A DNA stretch of 64,000 nt from Mesonia mobilis DSM 19841. GTDB taxonomy: Bacteria; Bacteroidota; Bacteroidia; Flavobacteriales; Flavobacteriaceae. The stretch spans positions 1 through 64,000 of the forward strand of contig NZ_AUHX01000006.1 of NCBI RefSeq assembly GCF_000423405.1, in the 5' to 3' direction. A program made the translations under genes and the position numbers. Shown here in pieces: positions 32,829 to 42,583 of the stretch; the stretch's first letter is position 1; the number at the start of each line of letters is the position of its first letter. The notes below the pieces were generated by a model, which was not told the DNA's origin, searched no databases, and saw nothing but the letters and a program-made list of their open reading frames with translations.

Positions 32829-33176
32829 TTGATAACTTCAGAACAAATAACAGAAAGACAAAAAAGTAAAATAAGACTGCTCGCTTTTATGGTGGGTTGT
32901 TTTATTTTACTAGTGTCTTTTTTTAATATGGCGGTTTGGTTCTATAAGTTTGACCATTTGGGCTCACTTATAGAAACTAAGCGAAGTTACTTACACCATT
33001 TTCCTTATTTTCTTCGTAATCCTAGTATTATAAATGCAATTGCATTAACTGCTTTTGTATTTGCAGTTTTCTTTTTTAGACTTTCAGCAAAACAAGATGA
33101 GCTTCGCTTTTTAAGTATTTTAGGAATTATGGGGAATTTTATTTTTATTGGCGCCAGCATTTATCTTATGCTTTAA
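32829..33176 (+). CDS. Small integral membrane protein, unknown
   Basis: A 115-residue protein with three predicted transmembrane helices (about 16-37, 60-80 and 92-113) and few charged residues between them. It appears to start at TTG (32829), 7 nt after trhO, because no ATG precedes the first helix. It is likely co-transcribed with trhO. No family is recognised. Confidence 0.65.
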   Translation: MITSEQITERQKSKIRLLAFMVGCFILLVSFFNMAVWFYKFDHLGSLIETKRSYLHHFPYFLRNPSIINAIALTAFVFAVFFFRLSAKQDELRFLSILGIMGNFIFIGASIYLML

Positions 33177-33360
33177 TAAGTCGCTCAAAATCAAATTCTA
33201 TACTTCAAATTTATTGTAATTAGGTTTATTAAGAATTTTTCTCGATAAATCATTTTCATTTCTCCTCACAATAAATTGGTATATTTACCCTTTAAATAAG
33301 AATAGTAATTTATCAATACAAAAGTTTAACTGCTTTTAGTATTTCAATATATATAATTTT

Positions 33361-34539
33361 ATGGCGTGTGGAAGTTGCTCGACCGGTAAAGACGGTCAGC
33401 CAAAAGGATGTAAGAATAATGGTACTTGTGGCACCGATAGCTGCAATAAATTAAGTGTTTTCGATTGGTTATCAAATATGTCGCTACCCGGTGGCGTAGA
33501 ACCTTTTAATTATGTAGAAATTCGGTTTAAAAACGGAAGAAAACACTTTTTTAAAAATACAGAAAATCTAACTTTAGCGATAGGCGACGTTGTTGCTACA
33601 GAAGCTTCTCCCGGCCACGATGTGGGTGTGGTTACTTTAACCGGTGAATTGGTAAAGGTGCAGATGAAGCGAAAAAAAGTAAAAAAAGACAGCGATGAGG
33701 TAAAGAAAATTTACCGAAAGGCCAGTCAAAAAGATATCGATGTTTGGCAATCGTGTCGCGAGCGTGAAGAACCTATGAAGGTGACCGCTCGCGAAATTGC
33801 GATCAAGCTGAATTTAAAAATGAAAATTAGCGATATCGAATTTCAAGGTGATGGTTCTAAGGCTACTTTTTATTATACCGCAGAAGATCGTGTAGATTTT
33901 AGACAGCTTATTAAAGAGTTTGCTCGTGAGTTTAAAACCAGGATTGAAATGCGCCAGATCGGCTTCCGTCAAGAAGCAGCACGATTAGGAGGTATTGGTT
34001 CTTGTGGTCGAGAGCTATGTTGTTCAACTTGGTTAACAGATTTTAGATCGGTAACTACTTCCGCAGCAAGATATCAGCAATTATCATTAAATCCGCAAAA
34101 ATTAGCCGGGCAATGTGGTAAACTAAAATGCTGTTTAAATTATGAGCTCGATGCTTATTTAGATGCGTTGAAAGAATTCCCGCGGCAAGATGTGAAGTTG
34201 CAAACGCAAAAAGGAACTGCCGTCTGCCAGAAAATAGATATTTTTAAAGGCAGTCTTTGGTATGCTTACGAAGGCGAATGGATGAACTGGCACGAGTTAA
34301 CTACAAAGCAAGTTCATGAAATTATAAAAGCTGCCAAAGCTAAAAAGCCAGTGGCAAGTTTAGAAGAATTCTCTGCAGAACTGCAAAAAACAGAAAGTAC
34401 AGATTTTGGTAATGTTGTTGGTCAAGATAGCCTAACAAGGTTTGATAAGCCTAAAAAAGGAAACCATAACAACAAGAAAAGAAGACGTAAAAAAAGAAAC
34501 CATAAACCAAGAGGTAAAAAGCCTAATAAAAATGCATAA
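33361..34539 (+). CDS. ricT: RicT/YaaT-like PSP1-domain protein
   Basis: A 392-residue homologue of RicT (YaaT), which in Bacillus forms an Fe-S complex with RicA and RicF that affects mRNA maturation. The N-terminus is a Cys-rich extension (MACGSCSTGKDG, GCKNNGTCGTDSC) not present in the Bacillus protein. The PSP1 domain follows (about 50-270), with CGRELCCSTWL (about 218-228) and CGKLKCCLNYELDAY, the conserved cysteine pairs of the family. A very basic Lys/Arg tail closes the protein. It overlaps the gldH start by 8 nt, a common order in Flavobacteriia. The function in this group is not established. Confidence 0.9.
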   Translation: MACGSCSTGKDGQPKGCKNNGTCGTDSCNKLSVFDWLSNMSLPGGVEPFNYVEIRFKNGRKHFFKNTENLTLAIGDVVATEASPGHDVGVVTLTGELVKVQMKRKKVKKDSDEVKKIYRKASQKDIDVWQSCREREEPMKVTAREIAIKLNLKMKISDIEFQGDGSKATFYYTAEDRVDFRQLIKEFAREFKTRIEMRQIGFRQEAARLGGIGSCGRELCCSTWLTDFRSVTTSAARYQQLSLNPQKLAGQCGKLKCCLNYELDAYLDALKEFPRQDVKLQTQKGTAVCQKIDIFKGSLWYAYEGEWMNWHELTTKQVHEIIKAAKAKKPVASLEEFSAELQKTESTDFGNVVGQDSLTRFDKPKKGNHNNKKRRRKKRNHKPRGKKPNKNA

Positions 34540-35014
34540 AGCACTGGTATATTCTTTGCTGCTAATTATTTGTCTAGTTTCTTGTGATGCTAAACGAGAG
34601 TACGATGAGTATAAGTCGCTACCAGAAAACGGTTGGAGTAAAGACAGTACGATCACTTTTAAAGTAAACGAGATAGATACGGTAAACGCTTACAACTTGT
34701 TTATTAATTTAAGAAATAACAGTAATTACAATTACAACAATATTTATTTGATTACTGAAATGAATTTCCCTAACGGAAAAGTAATTTCAGATACCCTAGA
34801 ATATGAAATGGCTTACCCAAATGGCGATTGGATGGGCGTTGGCTTCGGCGAAATAAAAGAAAGCAAACTTTGGTATAAATCTGGAGTGCATTTTCCTGAA
34901 GAAGGCGTTTACCAATTCAAAATTAGGCAAGCAATGCGTAAAAGCGGAAATGTAGACGGTGTTCAAACCTTAGAAGGAATAACCGATGTTGGTTTTAGAA
35001 TCGAAAAACCATAA
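34532..35014 (+). CDS. gldH: Gliding motility lipoprotein GldH
   Basis: GldH is a lipoprotein needed for flavobacterial gliding and T9SS function. The 160-residue protein starts at ATG 34532 inside the end of ricT; an upstream in-frame ATG at 34442 would add 30 lysine-rich residues that are the antisense of nothing useful and do not look like a signal peptide. The lipobox is CLVSC (Cys18). The mature part contains DEYKSLPENGWSKDSTITF, NLRNNSNYNYNNIYL and SGVHFPEEGVYQFKIRQAMR, typical of GldH. It precedes the penicillin-binding protein gene by 23 nt. Confidence 0.92.
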   Translation: MHKALVYSLLLIICLVSCDAKREYDEYKSLPENGWSKDSTITFKVNEIDTVNAYNLFINLRNNSNYNYNNIYLITEMNFPNGKVISDTLEYEMAYPNGDWMGVGFGEIKESKLWYKSGVHFPEEGVYQFKIRQAMRKSGNVDGVQTLEGITDVGFRIEKP

Positions 35015-35037
35015 ATTTTTAATCTATAAGAATTAGC

Positions 35038-37383
35038 GTGGCAACAAAAAAAGCAAAAAGCGAAGCAAAGAAAACTTCATTCAAAAAATACATCCTTTGG
35101 TTTTGGGGATTGTTTACAGCAGGTGTTTTACTCTTAGTTTTATTATTCTTATTAGCTGGTTGGGGAGTTTTTGGTAAAATGCCAGAAGTAGACCAATTAG
35201 AAAATCCGGAAACCAATTTAGCGACCGAAGTATTTTCTTCCGACGGGCAAACTTTAGGGAAATACTACAACGAAAACAGAACACCGATCAAGTACGAAGA
35301 TTTACCAGATAATCTTATTAATGCGCTTGTGGCTACAGAAGATATTCGGTACTACGATCACTCTGGGATCGATGCTTTTGGTACGCTAAGAGCTGTTACG
35401 TATTTAGGAACCAAAGGTGGAGCCAGTACGTTATCGCAGCAGTTAGCTAAACAATTATTTCACGGCGAAGGCTCTCAAAATATTATTGCGAGAATTAGCC
35501 AAAAAATGAAAGAATGGATCATTGCCGTAAGACTTGAAAGAAGCTATACCAAAGAAGAGATCTTAGCGATGTATTTCAACGTTTACGATTTCAACAATAA
35601 TGCGGTAGGTGTGCGTTCAGCCTCTAGAATTTACTTCGGAAAGGAACCCGATGAATTAAAAATTGAGGAAGCAGCTGTTTTAGCAGGAATGTTCAAAAAC
35701 TCATCGCTTTACAATCCTAGAAGAAATCCGGAAGGCGTTACCAATAGAAGAAATGTGGTTTTACTTCAGATGAAAAAAGCCAATTATATTTCAGAAAAAG
35801 AAAAAGACTCCTTACAAGCCATTCCGTTAAAAATAGATTACCATCCTGAGAGTCACCAATCAGGTTTAGCAACTTATTTTAGAATGTACTTAAGAGACTT
35901 TCTAAAAGATTGGGCTAAAGAGAATCCAAAACCGGAAGGCGGAACTTACAATATCTATCGTGATGGTCTAAAAGTTTATACCAGTATCGACTCTAGAATG
36001 CAGAAATATGCAGAATCTGCGGTAGAGCGTCATATGAAAAACTTACAAGCCAAATTCGACGAGCAAAACAAGAAAAATAACACTGCGCCATTTAGAGGGG
36101 TTTCAGAAGGAGATATCAAAAGAATCATCGATCGTGCGATGAAAAACAGTGATCGCTGGCGCCAAATGAAAGCAAAAGACATCGATGAAGAAAAGATCAT
36201 AGCCTCTTTCGATAAAAAAACAGATATGCGCGTTTTCTCTTGGAAAAGTGAAACCGATATCGATACCACAATGACACCTAGAGATTCTATTCTTTATTAC
36301 AAATCGTTTTTAAATGCCGGTATGATGTCGATGACGCCGCAAACCGGAGAAGTAAGAGCTTGGGTTGGAGGTATTAATTTTAAACATTTTAAATATGAGC
36401 ACGTTAAGCAAGCGAGAAGGCAAGTAGGTTCAACATTTAAACCTTTCTTGTATGCAACGGCTATCGATCAGTTGCATTTATCTCCTTGCTATGAGCAACC
36501 TAATACTTTACATACTATTCCTGCAGGGAAACATGGGGTGACGCAAGATTGGACGCCCAAAAACTCGAATGGTAAATATGGCGGGATGGTTACCTTAAAA
36601 AATGCCTTGGCCAACTCTTTAAATACCATCAGCGCTAGGTTAATGGATAAAGTAGGGCCAGAACCCGTTATCGATCTTATCGATAAACTTGGGGTAGATA
36701 CAGAAAATATAGATCCCGTTGCTGCAATTGCATTAGGTTCGGTAGATCTAAGTGTTTTCGAAATGGTTTCTGCTTATAGTACGTTTGCCAATAAAGGGGT
36801 TTATGTAAAACCGGTTATCGTAACTCGTATTGAAGATAAAAACGGAACCATTCTATACCAACACGTACCAGAAAGCCGCGATGTAATGAGTGAAGAAGCC
36901 GCTTATGTAACCCTTAATTTAATGGAAGGTGTAACGCAAGGAGGTTCAGGAACGAGATTAAGAACTACTTGGTCTCCGGCGTACTATAAAAATGTAGTTA
37001 CCGGGCATCCGTATGAATTTAAAAATGCGATTGCCGGTAAAACAGGAACCACGCAAAACCAAAGTGATGGTTGGTTTATGGGTATTGTGCCAAATTTAGT
37101 GACCGGCGTTTGGGTTGGTGGTGAAGATAGATCGGTTCACTTCCCGGGCATTCGTTACGGGCAAGGAGCAACAATGGCATTACCAATTTGGGGCTTATAT
37201 ATGAAAGACGTTTATGATGATGAAGAGTTAGAAGTTTCTAAAGAAGACTTTGAACGACCAGAAAACTTAAGCATCGAAGTAGACTGTAGCGGTTACGAAG
37301 AAGGAGATGAAGATAAAACCGAAGAAGAGCTAGCAAAAGAACGTGAAGAAGAAGAAATGATGGAAAGTCTAGGCGGACTTTAA
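35038..37383 (+). CDS. Class A penicillin-binding protein (PBP1A type)
   Basis: A bifunctional peptidoglycan glycosyltransferase/transpeptidase of 781 residues. A short basic cytoplasmic start precedes one transmembrane helix (about 20-43). The GT51 domain has catalytic Glu101 in EDIRYYDHSG and GGASTLSQQLAKQLF. The transpeptidase domain has Ser465-x-x-Lys468 (GSTFKPF), the SLN motif (527-529) and KTG at 668-670 (GKTGTTQ). The C-terminus is an acidic tail. The start is GTG, 23 nt after gldH. It is probably in one transcript with ricT and gldH. Confidence 0.95.
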   Translation: MATKKAKSEAKKTSFKKYILWFWGLFTAGVLLLVLLFLLAGWGVFGKMPEVDQLENPETNLATEVFSSDGQTLGKYYNENRTPIKYEDLPDNLINALVATEDIRYYDHSGIDAFGTLRAVTYLGTKGGASTLSQQLAKQLFHGEGSQNIIARISQKMKEWIIAVRLERSYTKEEILAMYFNVYDFNNNAVGVRSASRIYFGKEPDELKIEEAAVLAGMFKNSSLYNPRRNPEGVTNRRNVVLLQMKKANYISEKEKDSLQAIPLKIDYHPESHQSGLATYFRMYLRDFLKDWAKENPKPEGGTYNIYRDGLKVYTSIDSRMQKYAESAVERHMKNLQAKFDEQNKKNNTAPFRGVSEGDIKRIIDRAMKNSDRWRQMKAKDIDEEKIIASFDKKTDMRVFSWKSETDIDTTMTPRDSILYYKSFLNAGMMSMTPQTGEVRAWVGGINFKHFKYEHVKQARRQVGSTFKPFLYATAIDQLHLSPCYEQPNTLHTIPAGKHGVTQDWTPKNSNGKYGGMVTLKNALANSLNTISARLMDKVGPEPVIDLIDKLGVDTENIDPVAAIALGSVDLSVFEMVSAYSTFANKGVYVKPVIVTRIEDKNGTILYQHVPESRDVMSEEAAYVTLNLMEGVTQGGSGTRLRTTWSPAYYKNVVTGHPYEFKNAIAGKTGTTQNQSDGWFMGIVPNLVTGVWVGGEDRSVHFPGIRYGQGATMALPIWGLYMKDVYDDEELEVSKEDFERPENLSIEVDCSGYEEGDEDKTEEELAKEREEEEMMESLGGL

Positions 37384-37406
37384 AAAAGCTTCATTTTTCA
37401 ACCTAT

Positions 37407-37444
37407 AAGAACCCATTATTAAATTATTGATAATGGGTTCTTTT
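37407..37444 (+). terminator. Terminator behind the PBP1A gene
   Basis: AAGAACCCATTAT pairs with ATAATGGGTTCTT around an A/T-rich loop, followed by TTTT, in the 110-nt gap before scoA. Confidence 0.85.
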
Positions 37445-37493
37445 ATTGTGGTAATCTTGTAAATTTCCTATTTTTAGAGAAAATATTTAGCAA

Positions 37494-38195
37494 ATGATTA
37501 AAAAAACGGTGAATAACGTTCAAGAAGCTATTGAAGGTGTTCAAGATGGGATGACGTTTATGTTAGGAGGTTTTGGCCTCTGCGGAATTCCGGAAAACGC
37601 CATCACAGCACTTGTTCAAAAAAATATACGAGACATTACCTGTATTTCTAACAATGCAGGCGTCGACGATTTTGGTTTGGGTTTATTACTTCAGAAAAAA
37701 CAGATCAAAAAAATGATCTCCTCTTACGTAGGTGAAAATGCAGAATTCGAACGCCAGATGCTTAGCGAAGAATTGGAGGTAGAATTAACTCCACAAGGTA
37801 CATTAGCAGCCAAGTGCCAAGCCGCGCAACAAGGTTTTCCAGCCATTTATACACCTGCTGGTTACGGGACCGAAGTTTCGATGGGTAAAGAAACTCGAGA
37901 ATTTGACGGTAAAATGTACGTGTTAGAAGAAGCTTATAAAGCCGATTTTGCTTTTGTAAAAGCTTGGAAAGGCGACGAAGCCGGAAACTTAATTTTTAAA
38001 GGAACCGCTAGAAACTTTAATCCGTGTATGTGTGGCGCTGCAAAAGTGACTGTTGTTGAGGTTGAAGAATTAGTACCTGCCGGTGAGTTAGATCCTAATC
38101 AAATTCATATTCCGGGGATTTTTGTACAACGCATTTTTCAAGGAAAAGATTACGAAAAACGAATTGAACAACGAACCGTTAGACCAAAAAGTTAG
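37494..38195 (+). CDS. scoA: 3-oxoacid CoA-transferase subunit A
   Basis: ScoA and ScoB transfer CoA from succinyl-CoA to acetoacetate (ketone body or branched amino acid use). The 233-residue subunit has the family start [19 protein letters not shown] (about 19-37), the glycine-rich GYGTEVSMG region and ETREFDGK. It pairs with scoB 73 nt downstream. Between the two is a short repeat of the AGTTATCAGTT type (38203-38222), which begins right after its stop codon. Assignment to other family I CoA-transferases (for example acetate type) is less likely given the sequence. Confidence 0.92.
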   Translation: MIKKTVNNVQEAIEGVQDGMTFMLGGFGLCGIPENAITALVQKNIRDITCISNNAGVDDFGLGLLLQKKQIKKMISSYVGENAEFERQMLSEELEVELTPQGTLAAKCQAAQQGFPAIYTPAGYGTEVSMGKETREFDGKMYVLEEAYKADFAFVKAWKGDEAGNLIFKGTARNFNPCMCGAAKVTVVEVEELVPAGELDPNQIHIPGIFVQRIFQGKDYEKRIEQRTVRPKS

Positions 38196-38222
38196 CAGTT
38201 ATCAGTTAAAAGTAAGCAGTAA
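38196..38222. repeat. Short AGTTATCAGTT-type repeat, empty copy
   Basis: GCAGTTATCAGTTAAAAGTA lies directly after the scoA stop codon. It resembles the repeats that flank the four-helix-bundle gene at 52073-52104 and 52478-52509, but no gene is present here. Confidence 0.5.
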
Positions 38223-38268
38223 TTTTTCTGTGTAACAAATAACACATCATCAAATCAACACATTAATT

Positions 38269-38922
38269 ATGTTAGATAAAAACGGAATTGCACAACGCAT
38301 CGCCAAAGAAGTAAAAGACGGCTTTTACGTAAATCTCGGTATCGGGATTCCCACTTTGGTGGCCAACTTTGTGCGCGACGATATAGAAGTAGAATTTCAG
38401 AGTGAAAACGGAATTTTAGGAATGGGACCTTTCCCTTTCGAAGGCGAAGAAGATGCAGATCTCATTAACGCCGGTAAACAAACCATTACCGCATTACCAG
38501 GCGCAAGTTTCTTCGATTCTGCCACCAGTTTCGGGATGATTCGCGGTCAACACGTAGATCTTACCATTTTGGGTGCCATGGAAGTTGCCGAAAACGGAGA
38601 TATCGCCAATTGGAAGATCCCCGGGAAAATGGTAAAAGGTATGGGCGGCGCGATGGATTTGGTGGCTTCCGCAGAAAATATCATTGTCGCGATGATGCAT
38701 ACCAACAAAGCCGGAGATTCCAAATTATTAAAAAAATGCACCTTGCCCTTAACCGGTGTAGGCTGTGTAACCAAGATCGTTACCAATCTTGCCGTGATCG
38801 AGGTAACGCAAGACGGTTTTAAACTTTTAGAACGCGCTCCGGGCGTAAGTGTCGAAGAGATCGAAAAAGCAACCGAAGGTAAATTGATCATCGAAGGAGA
38901 AATCCCAGAAATGGTTTTATAA
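38269..38922 (+). CDS. scoB: 3-oxoacid CoA-transferase subunit B
   Basis: The 217-residue partner of ScoA. The catalytic glutamate that forms the enzyme-CoA thioester is Glu46 in [20 protein letters not shown] (24-34) and [11 protein letters not shown] are the other family blocks. It completes the heterotetrameric transferase. Its ATG is 73 nt behind scoA, so the pair is one operon. Repeat element copy C starts 10 nt after its stop codon. Confidence 0.93.
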   Translation: MLDKNGIAQRIAKEVKDGFYVNLGIGIPTLVANFVRDDIEVEFQSENGILGMGPFPFEGEEDADLINAGKQTITALPGASFFDSATSFGMIRGQHVDLTILGAMEVAENGDIANWKIPGKMVKGMGGAMDLVASAENIIVAMMHTNKAGDSKLLKKCTLPLTGVGCVTKIVTNLAVIEVTQDGFKLLERAPGVSVEEIEKATEGKLIIEGEIPEMVL

Positions 38923-38931
38923 AATAGTGAT

Positions 38932-39030
38932 GGCGTTTCCCGATTGAAAAAATCGGGACCGCGCTATCCGTTAAATCTTTTTTTGCCACTTATCAAAGCA
39001 AAAAAAGGATACCACTGCTATCGCTAACGC
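38932..39030 (+). repeat. Structured 3'-end repeat element, copy C (behind scoB)
   Basis: It starts GGCGTTTCCCGATTG and ends ATCGCTAACGC. The outer stem is GCGTT (38933-38937) with AACGC (39026-39030). A CCCGAT/ATCGGG hairpin and the central stem TTTTTTTGC/GCAAAAAAA are clear. The orientation is the same, relative to the upstream gene, as in the other three copies. Confidence 0.85.
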
Positions 39031-39374
39031 AGTCCCAAACCGATAAATATTTCAGAAATCATTCTCGAGTAAAAAACCTCATTTTGAACCGAGTCAAAGT
39101 GTTATTTCAGCATCAGATCAAACTCTTCAAAATTTTAAGACTCCTGGGAATTTTTTTCTAACATCGTAAGTATGATTTAAACAGTAAAACATGTGTGGTT
39201 TACTAAAACTTCAGGAATGTGCAGTTCAATCCTTCGTCATGCTGAATTTATTTCAGCATCACATCACCCACTTTTCAGCATTAAAATAGAAGCGTAGATT
39301 GAGAATTTAATTTATCGAGTTTTTTTGGTGGAAACAACTTTTTCTAATGCTAATTTCTTCAGTAACAACAAAAC
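39031..39374. other. Gene-free stretch with degenerate repeats
   Basis: About 340 nt between repeat copy C and the sterol-desaturase-like gene. It holds the palindrome ATGCTGAA..TTCAGCAT (39239-39259, family of 1-88) and a degenerate half copy near 39085-39120 (CATTTTGAACCGAG, TTTCAGCATCAGATC). No ORF of credible composition or RNA gene was seen. Confidence 0.5.
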
Positions 39375-40241
39375 TTACTCTACTTTTTTATCTTTATACA
39401 AAGCATCAGGCGGCTGAAACAATAACTTCACCGCTTTAATTGGATTTTTAGTTTTTCCCATTTTTCTAAAAATATCTCCCCAAACGTGAAAAACCAATTT
39501 CACCGGATTGTAATGTTTCGGTTGGTCTAAAATTCCATAAATCGCTTGTTCATCTTCCGGCTGAAACGTACCAAACATACGATCCCAAATAATAAAGGTA
39601 GAGCCATAATTTTTATCGAGGTAATGCGCATTTTTTCCGTGGTGAACACGGTGATGAGAAGGCGTTACAAAAATATAGCTGATCCATTTTGGCAATTTTC
39701 TAATATATTCGGTATGAATCCAGAATTGATATAATACCGCGATCTGGTGACAGATAAAGAACACCACCGGATGAAAGCCCATTAAACTAATCGGTAAGAA
39801 AAACACCACTTTAATTTGCTGCGTCCAAGACAGACGAAACGAAGTCGATAAATTATATTTTTCAGAGTTATGATGGGTAACGTGAGTAGCCCAAAACAAA
39901 CTAGTTTCATGTCCAAATCTATGCGCCCAATACCTGAAAAAATCGAGTGCTACAAAACATAAAATGGTAGTCCACCAAGTGACAGGAATGCTCCACGGGA
40001 CAATATTGTAGAACCAAATTACCGATCCAAATAAGATCGATTTAATCAATAAATTTTGGAAAACAGAAACCAAACCAATGCTTAACGAAGCCAGGAAATC
40101 TTTTTTCTCGTAAAGTTCTTTTTTCTGTTTCCAACTAAAATAAAATTCGAGCAAGGCTAAACCTATCATAATAGGAGCAGCATATAGAATTAAATCTGGA
40201 GCGTTAGATAATACGTCGTCTAGGCTTATCTTTTGTTTCAT
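39375..40241 (-). CDS. Sterol desaturase / fatty-acid hydroxylase superfamily protein
   Basis: A 288-residue integral membrane di-iron enzyme with about four helices. The histidine boxes are HRFGH (107-111), HVTHH (120-124) and the late HHRVHH in TPSHHRVHHGKN, in the order used by the family. It would hydroxylate or desaturate a lipid using oxygen; substrate and product are unknown. Flavobacterial members are often linked to carotenoid or ornithine-lipid modification, but nothing in the neighbourhood supports either. It is divergent from the SRPBCC gene. Confidence 0.88.
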   Translation of the reverse strand: MKQKISLDDVLSNAPDLILYAAPIMIGLALLEFYFSWKQKKELYEKKDFLASLSIGLVSVFQNLLIKSILFGSVIWFYNIVPWSIPVTWWTTILCFVALDFFRYWAHRFGHETSLFWATHVTHHNSEKYNLSTSFRLSWTQQIKVVFFLPISLMGFHPVVFFICHQIAVLYQFWIHTEYIRKLPKWISYIFVTPSHHRVHHGKNAHYLDKNYGSTFIIWDRMFGTFQPEDEQAIYGILDQPKHYNPVKLVFHVWGDIFRKMGKTKNPIKAVKLLFQPPDALYKDKKVE

Positions 40242-40334
40242 AAGTAATCATTATAACAAAATTAAATCACATAGAAAATTTATGAGGTATTAAATTTTAA
40301 TTATTAAATTGGTAAAATCTATAAAGATCAAGAT

Positions 40335-40814
40335 TTGCCCACTATTCGACTCAAAACCACGATCAATGCTCCGCAAGAACGGGTGTTTAATTTATCGAGA
40401 AGTTTAGATCTTCATATCGCTTCAGCAGCAAAAACGAAAGAGAAAGTTATTTCAGTAAAGCAAACGGGTTTATTAGAATTAAATGAAGAAGTTACTTGGC
40501 GAGCAAAGCATTTAGGCGTTTATCAAAACCTTACTTCAAAAATCACTCAATTTAATTTTCCACATTCTTTTACCGATGAGATGCAAAAGGGCGCTTTTAA
40601 AAGTTTTTCTCATCAGCATTTATTTGAAAAAATTTCCGAAGAAAAAACCCAACTCATCGATGTATTTGAATATGAATCTCCAATGGGAATTCTAGGAAAA
40701 CTTGCCGATAAGTTATTTTTAAAATCTTATATGAAGCGTTTTCTTCTAGAGCGAAACCAAGTGATTAAAACGACCGCTGAATCTGAAAATTATAAAAAGT
40801 ATATTTCCACTTAA
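40335..40814 (+). CDS. SRPBCC-fold (polyketide cyclase/START-like) protein
   Basis: A 159-residue soluble protein beginning TTG 40335 (PTIRLKTTINAPQERVFNLS). The pattern of an initial strand, the APxxRVF motif, a long C-terminal helix, and hydrophobic strands between is the START/SRPBCC fold, which binds hydrophobic ligands. No catalytic residues are assigned. It is convergent with the peptide ABC gene. A TTG start is unusual but no ATG lies nearby. Confidence 0.75.
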   Translation: MPTIRLKTTINAPQERVFNLSRSLDLHIASAAKTKEKVISVKQTGLLELNEEVTWRAKHLGVYQNLTSKITQFNFPHSFTDEMQKGAFKSFSHQHLFEKISEEKTQLIDVFEYESPMGILGKLADKLFLKSYMKRFLLERNQVIKTTAESENYKKYIST

Positions 40815-40822
40815 TAAGATAT

Positions 40823-42508
40823 TTAAATCCCTTTCGGGATGGCATCAATTAATTTTTGTGTGTATTCTTTTTCCGGATTGGCATAAATTTGATCTGCATC
40901 GCCTTGTTCAACAATTTTACCTTGATTCATCACCAATAATTGATCGGCCATATATTTTACGACCGCCAAATCGTGCGAAATAAAAATATAGGTAAAGCCA
41001 AACTTGTCTTTTAACTCGTTCAATAAATTCAGCACTTGCGCTTGTACAGAAATATCTAGCGCAGAAACCGACTCGTCACAAACAATTAATTTAGGCTCAA
41101 CGGCAATAGTTCTCGCAATCCCGATACGTTGACGTTGTCCGCCGCTAAACTCGTGCGGATATCGATTAAAATGACTCTCATTTAAACCAACGCGATGTAA
41201 TAATTCTAAGGTTTTTTGTTTTCGCTCCTTGTTGTTTTTATAAAGATGATGCACTTCCATCGGTTCCATAATCGCTTTTCCCACGGGAATACGCGGATTT
41301 AATGACGAAAATGGATCTTGAAAAATTAATTGTATTTCTTTCCGAAGTTTTCGCAATGCTGTTTTTGATATTTTCGTAATGTCATTTCCTCGATATAAAA
41401 CTTTTCCGGCAGTAGCTTTATCGAGTTGAAGAATTACATTTCCTAAAGTCGATTTTCCGCAGCCCGATTCGCCTACCAAGCCTAAAGTTTCTCCTTCATA
41501 AATTTTAAAACTCACATCGTTCACCGCTTTTACTGATGTTTTCGGTTGAAACAATCCTGGATTGCTCACAAATTCTTTTTCAACATTTACCACTTCCAGT
41601 AAAGGAGATTGCGCATAAATTTCTTGGTGACGCTTTTCTCGCTCGCTTTTGGTTTCAACTACATTTGAAATGGTATTTTCTAAGAAATTTTTGACGGTAG
41701 GTAGTTTTTTTAATCGCTCGGTAGTCGAAGGTTTGGAAGCCAGAAGTGCTTTGGTATAGGTTTCTTTAGGTTGAAGAAATAATTCTTTTGCTGAATTTTG
41801 TTCCACTATCTTTCCTTGATACATCACGACCACCCGATCAGATATTTCTGAAACCAATGCCAAATCGTGTGAAATAAAAATGATACTCATTTCTGTTTCC
41901 TGCTGAAGCGATTTCAGCAATAATAAGATCTCTTTTTGCACTGTTACATCGAGCGCGGTGGTAGGTTCATCGGCAATTAAAATTTTAGGTTTACAAGCAA
42001 TCGCCATTGCGATCATTACCCGCTGTTTTTGTCCGCCGCTAATTTGGTGCGGATAAACATCATAAATGCTTTCTGGTCTTGGGAGCTTTACTTTCTCAAA
42101 CAATCGAAGCGTTTCTGCTATGGCTTCTTTTTTAGAAAGCGTGGTGTGTTCTAGTAAAATTTCGGTCACTTGTGGTCCGCATTTCATCGAAGGGTTGAGC
42201 GAGCTCATCGGTTCTTGAAAGATCATCGAGATTTCTTTACCTCTAATTTTTCGAAGTTGTTTGGTAGAAAGTTTAGAAAGATCTTCTCCTTTATATAAAA
42301 TCTCTCCTTCCGTAATTTTTGCTGAAGAAGGTAATAATCTTAAAACCGCCAGCGAGGTAAGTGACTTTCCGGAACCGGATTCCCCAACAATGCCTAGAAT
42401 CTCATTTTTATAAAGTTGAAAATCAATTTGTTGAAGTGTTTCTCTAAAGCCGTTATCGGTTTGAAAGCCGATCGATAATTGATGAATATGAAGAAGAGGA
42501 TGACTCAT
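40823..42508 (-). CDS. Peptide ABC transporter ATPase, two nucleotide-binding domains fused
   Basis: A 561-residue protein with two complete ABC ATPase modules. The first has Walker A GESGSGKS (about 40-47), signature SGGQKQR and Walker [13 protein letters not shown]; the second has [15 protein letters not shown] and [11 protein letters not shown]. Each ends with the OppD/OppF C-terminal extension. It corresponds to a DppD-DppF fusion that powers oligopeptide or dipeptide uptake. Permease and binding-protein genes are not in the window, so partners are encoded elsewhere. A strong inverted repeat lies upstream at 42549-42583. Confidence 0.92.
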   Translation of the reverse strand: MSHPLLHIHQLSIGFQTDNGFRETLQQIDFQLYKNEILGIVGESGSGKSLTSLAVLRLLPSSAKITEGEILYKGEDLSKLSTKQLRKIRGKEISMIFQEPMSSLNPSMKCGPQVTEILLEHTTLSKKEAIAETLRLFEKVKLPRPESIYDVYPHQISGGQKQRVMIAMAIACKPKILIADEPTTALDVTVQKEILLLLKSLQQETEMSIIFISHDLALVSEISDRVVVMYQGKIVEQNSAKELFLQPKETYTKALLASKPSTTERLKKLPTVKNFLENTISNVVETKSEREKRHQEIYAQSPLLEVVNVEKEFVSNPGLFQPKTSVKAVNDVSFKIYEGETLGLVGESGCGKSTLGNVILQLDKATAGKVLYRGNDITKISKTALRKLRKEIQLIFQDPFSSLNPRIPVGKAIMEPMEVHHLYKNNKERKQKTLELLHRVGLNESHFNRYPHEFSGGQRQRIGIARTIAVEPKLIVCDESVSALDISVQAQVLNLLNELKDKFGFTYIFISHDLAVVKYMADQLLVMNQGKIVEQGDADQIYANPEKEYTQKLIDAIPKGI

Positions 42509-42548
42509 TAAATGTTAAAATTTTAGGGCGTTCATCGAAAATATAGCT

Positions 42549-42583
42549 TTTAATCGATAAAAAGTTTGCGTTTATCGATTAAA
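42549..42583. promoter_or_regulatory. 13-bp inverted repeat, candidate operator
   Basis: TTTAATCGATAAA (42549-42561) and TTTATCGATTAAA (42571-42583) form a perfect inverted repeat around 9 nt. A third half-site-like copy, TTAAATCGATAAA, lies at 42618-42630. The position between divergent genes suits an operator; the regulator is unknown. Confidence 0.55.

Noticed and set aside
40823-42508. Frameshift or accidental fusion in the peptide ABC ATPase
   Set aside because: Both ATPase modules are complete with an intact linker; DppD-DppF fusions are known in other bacteria.
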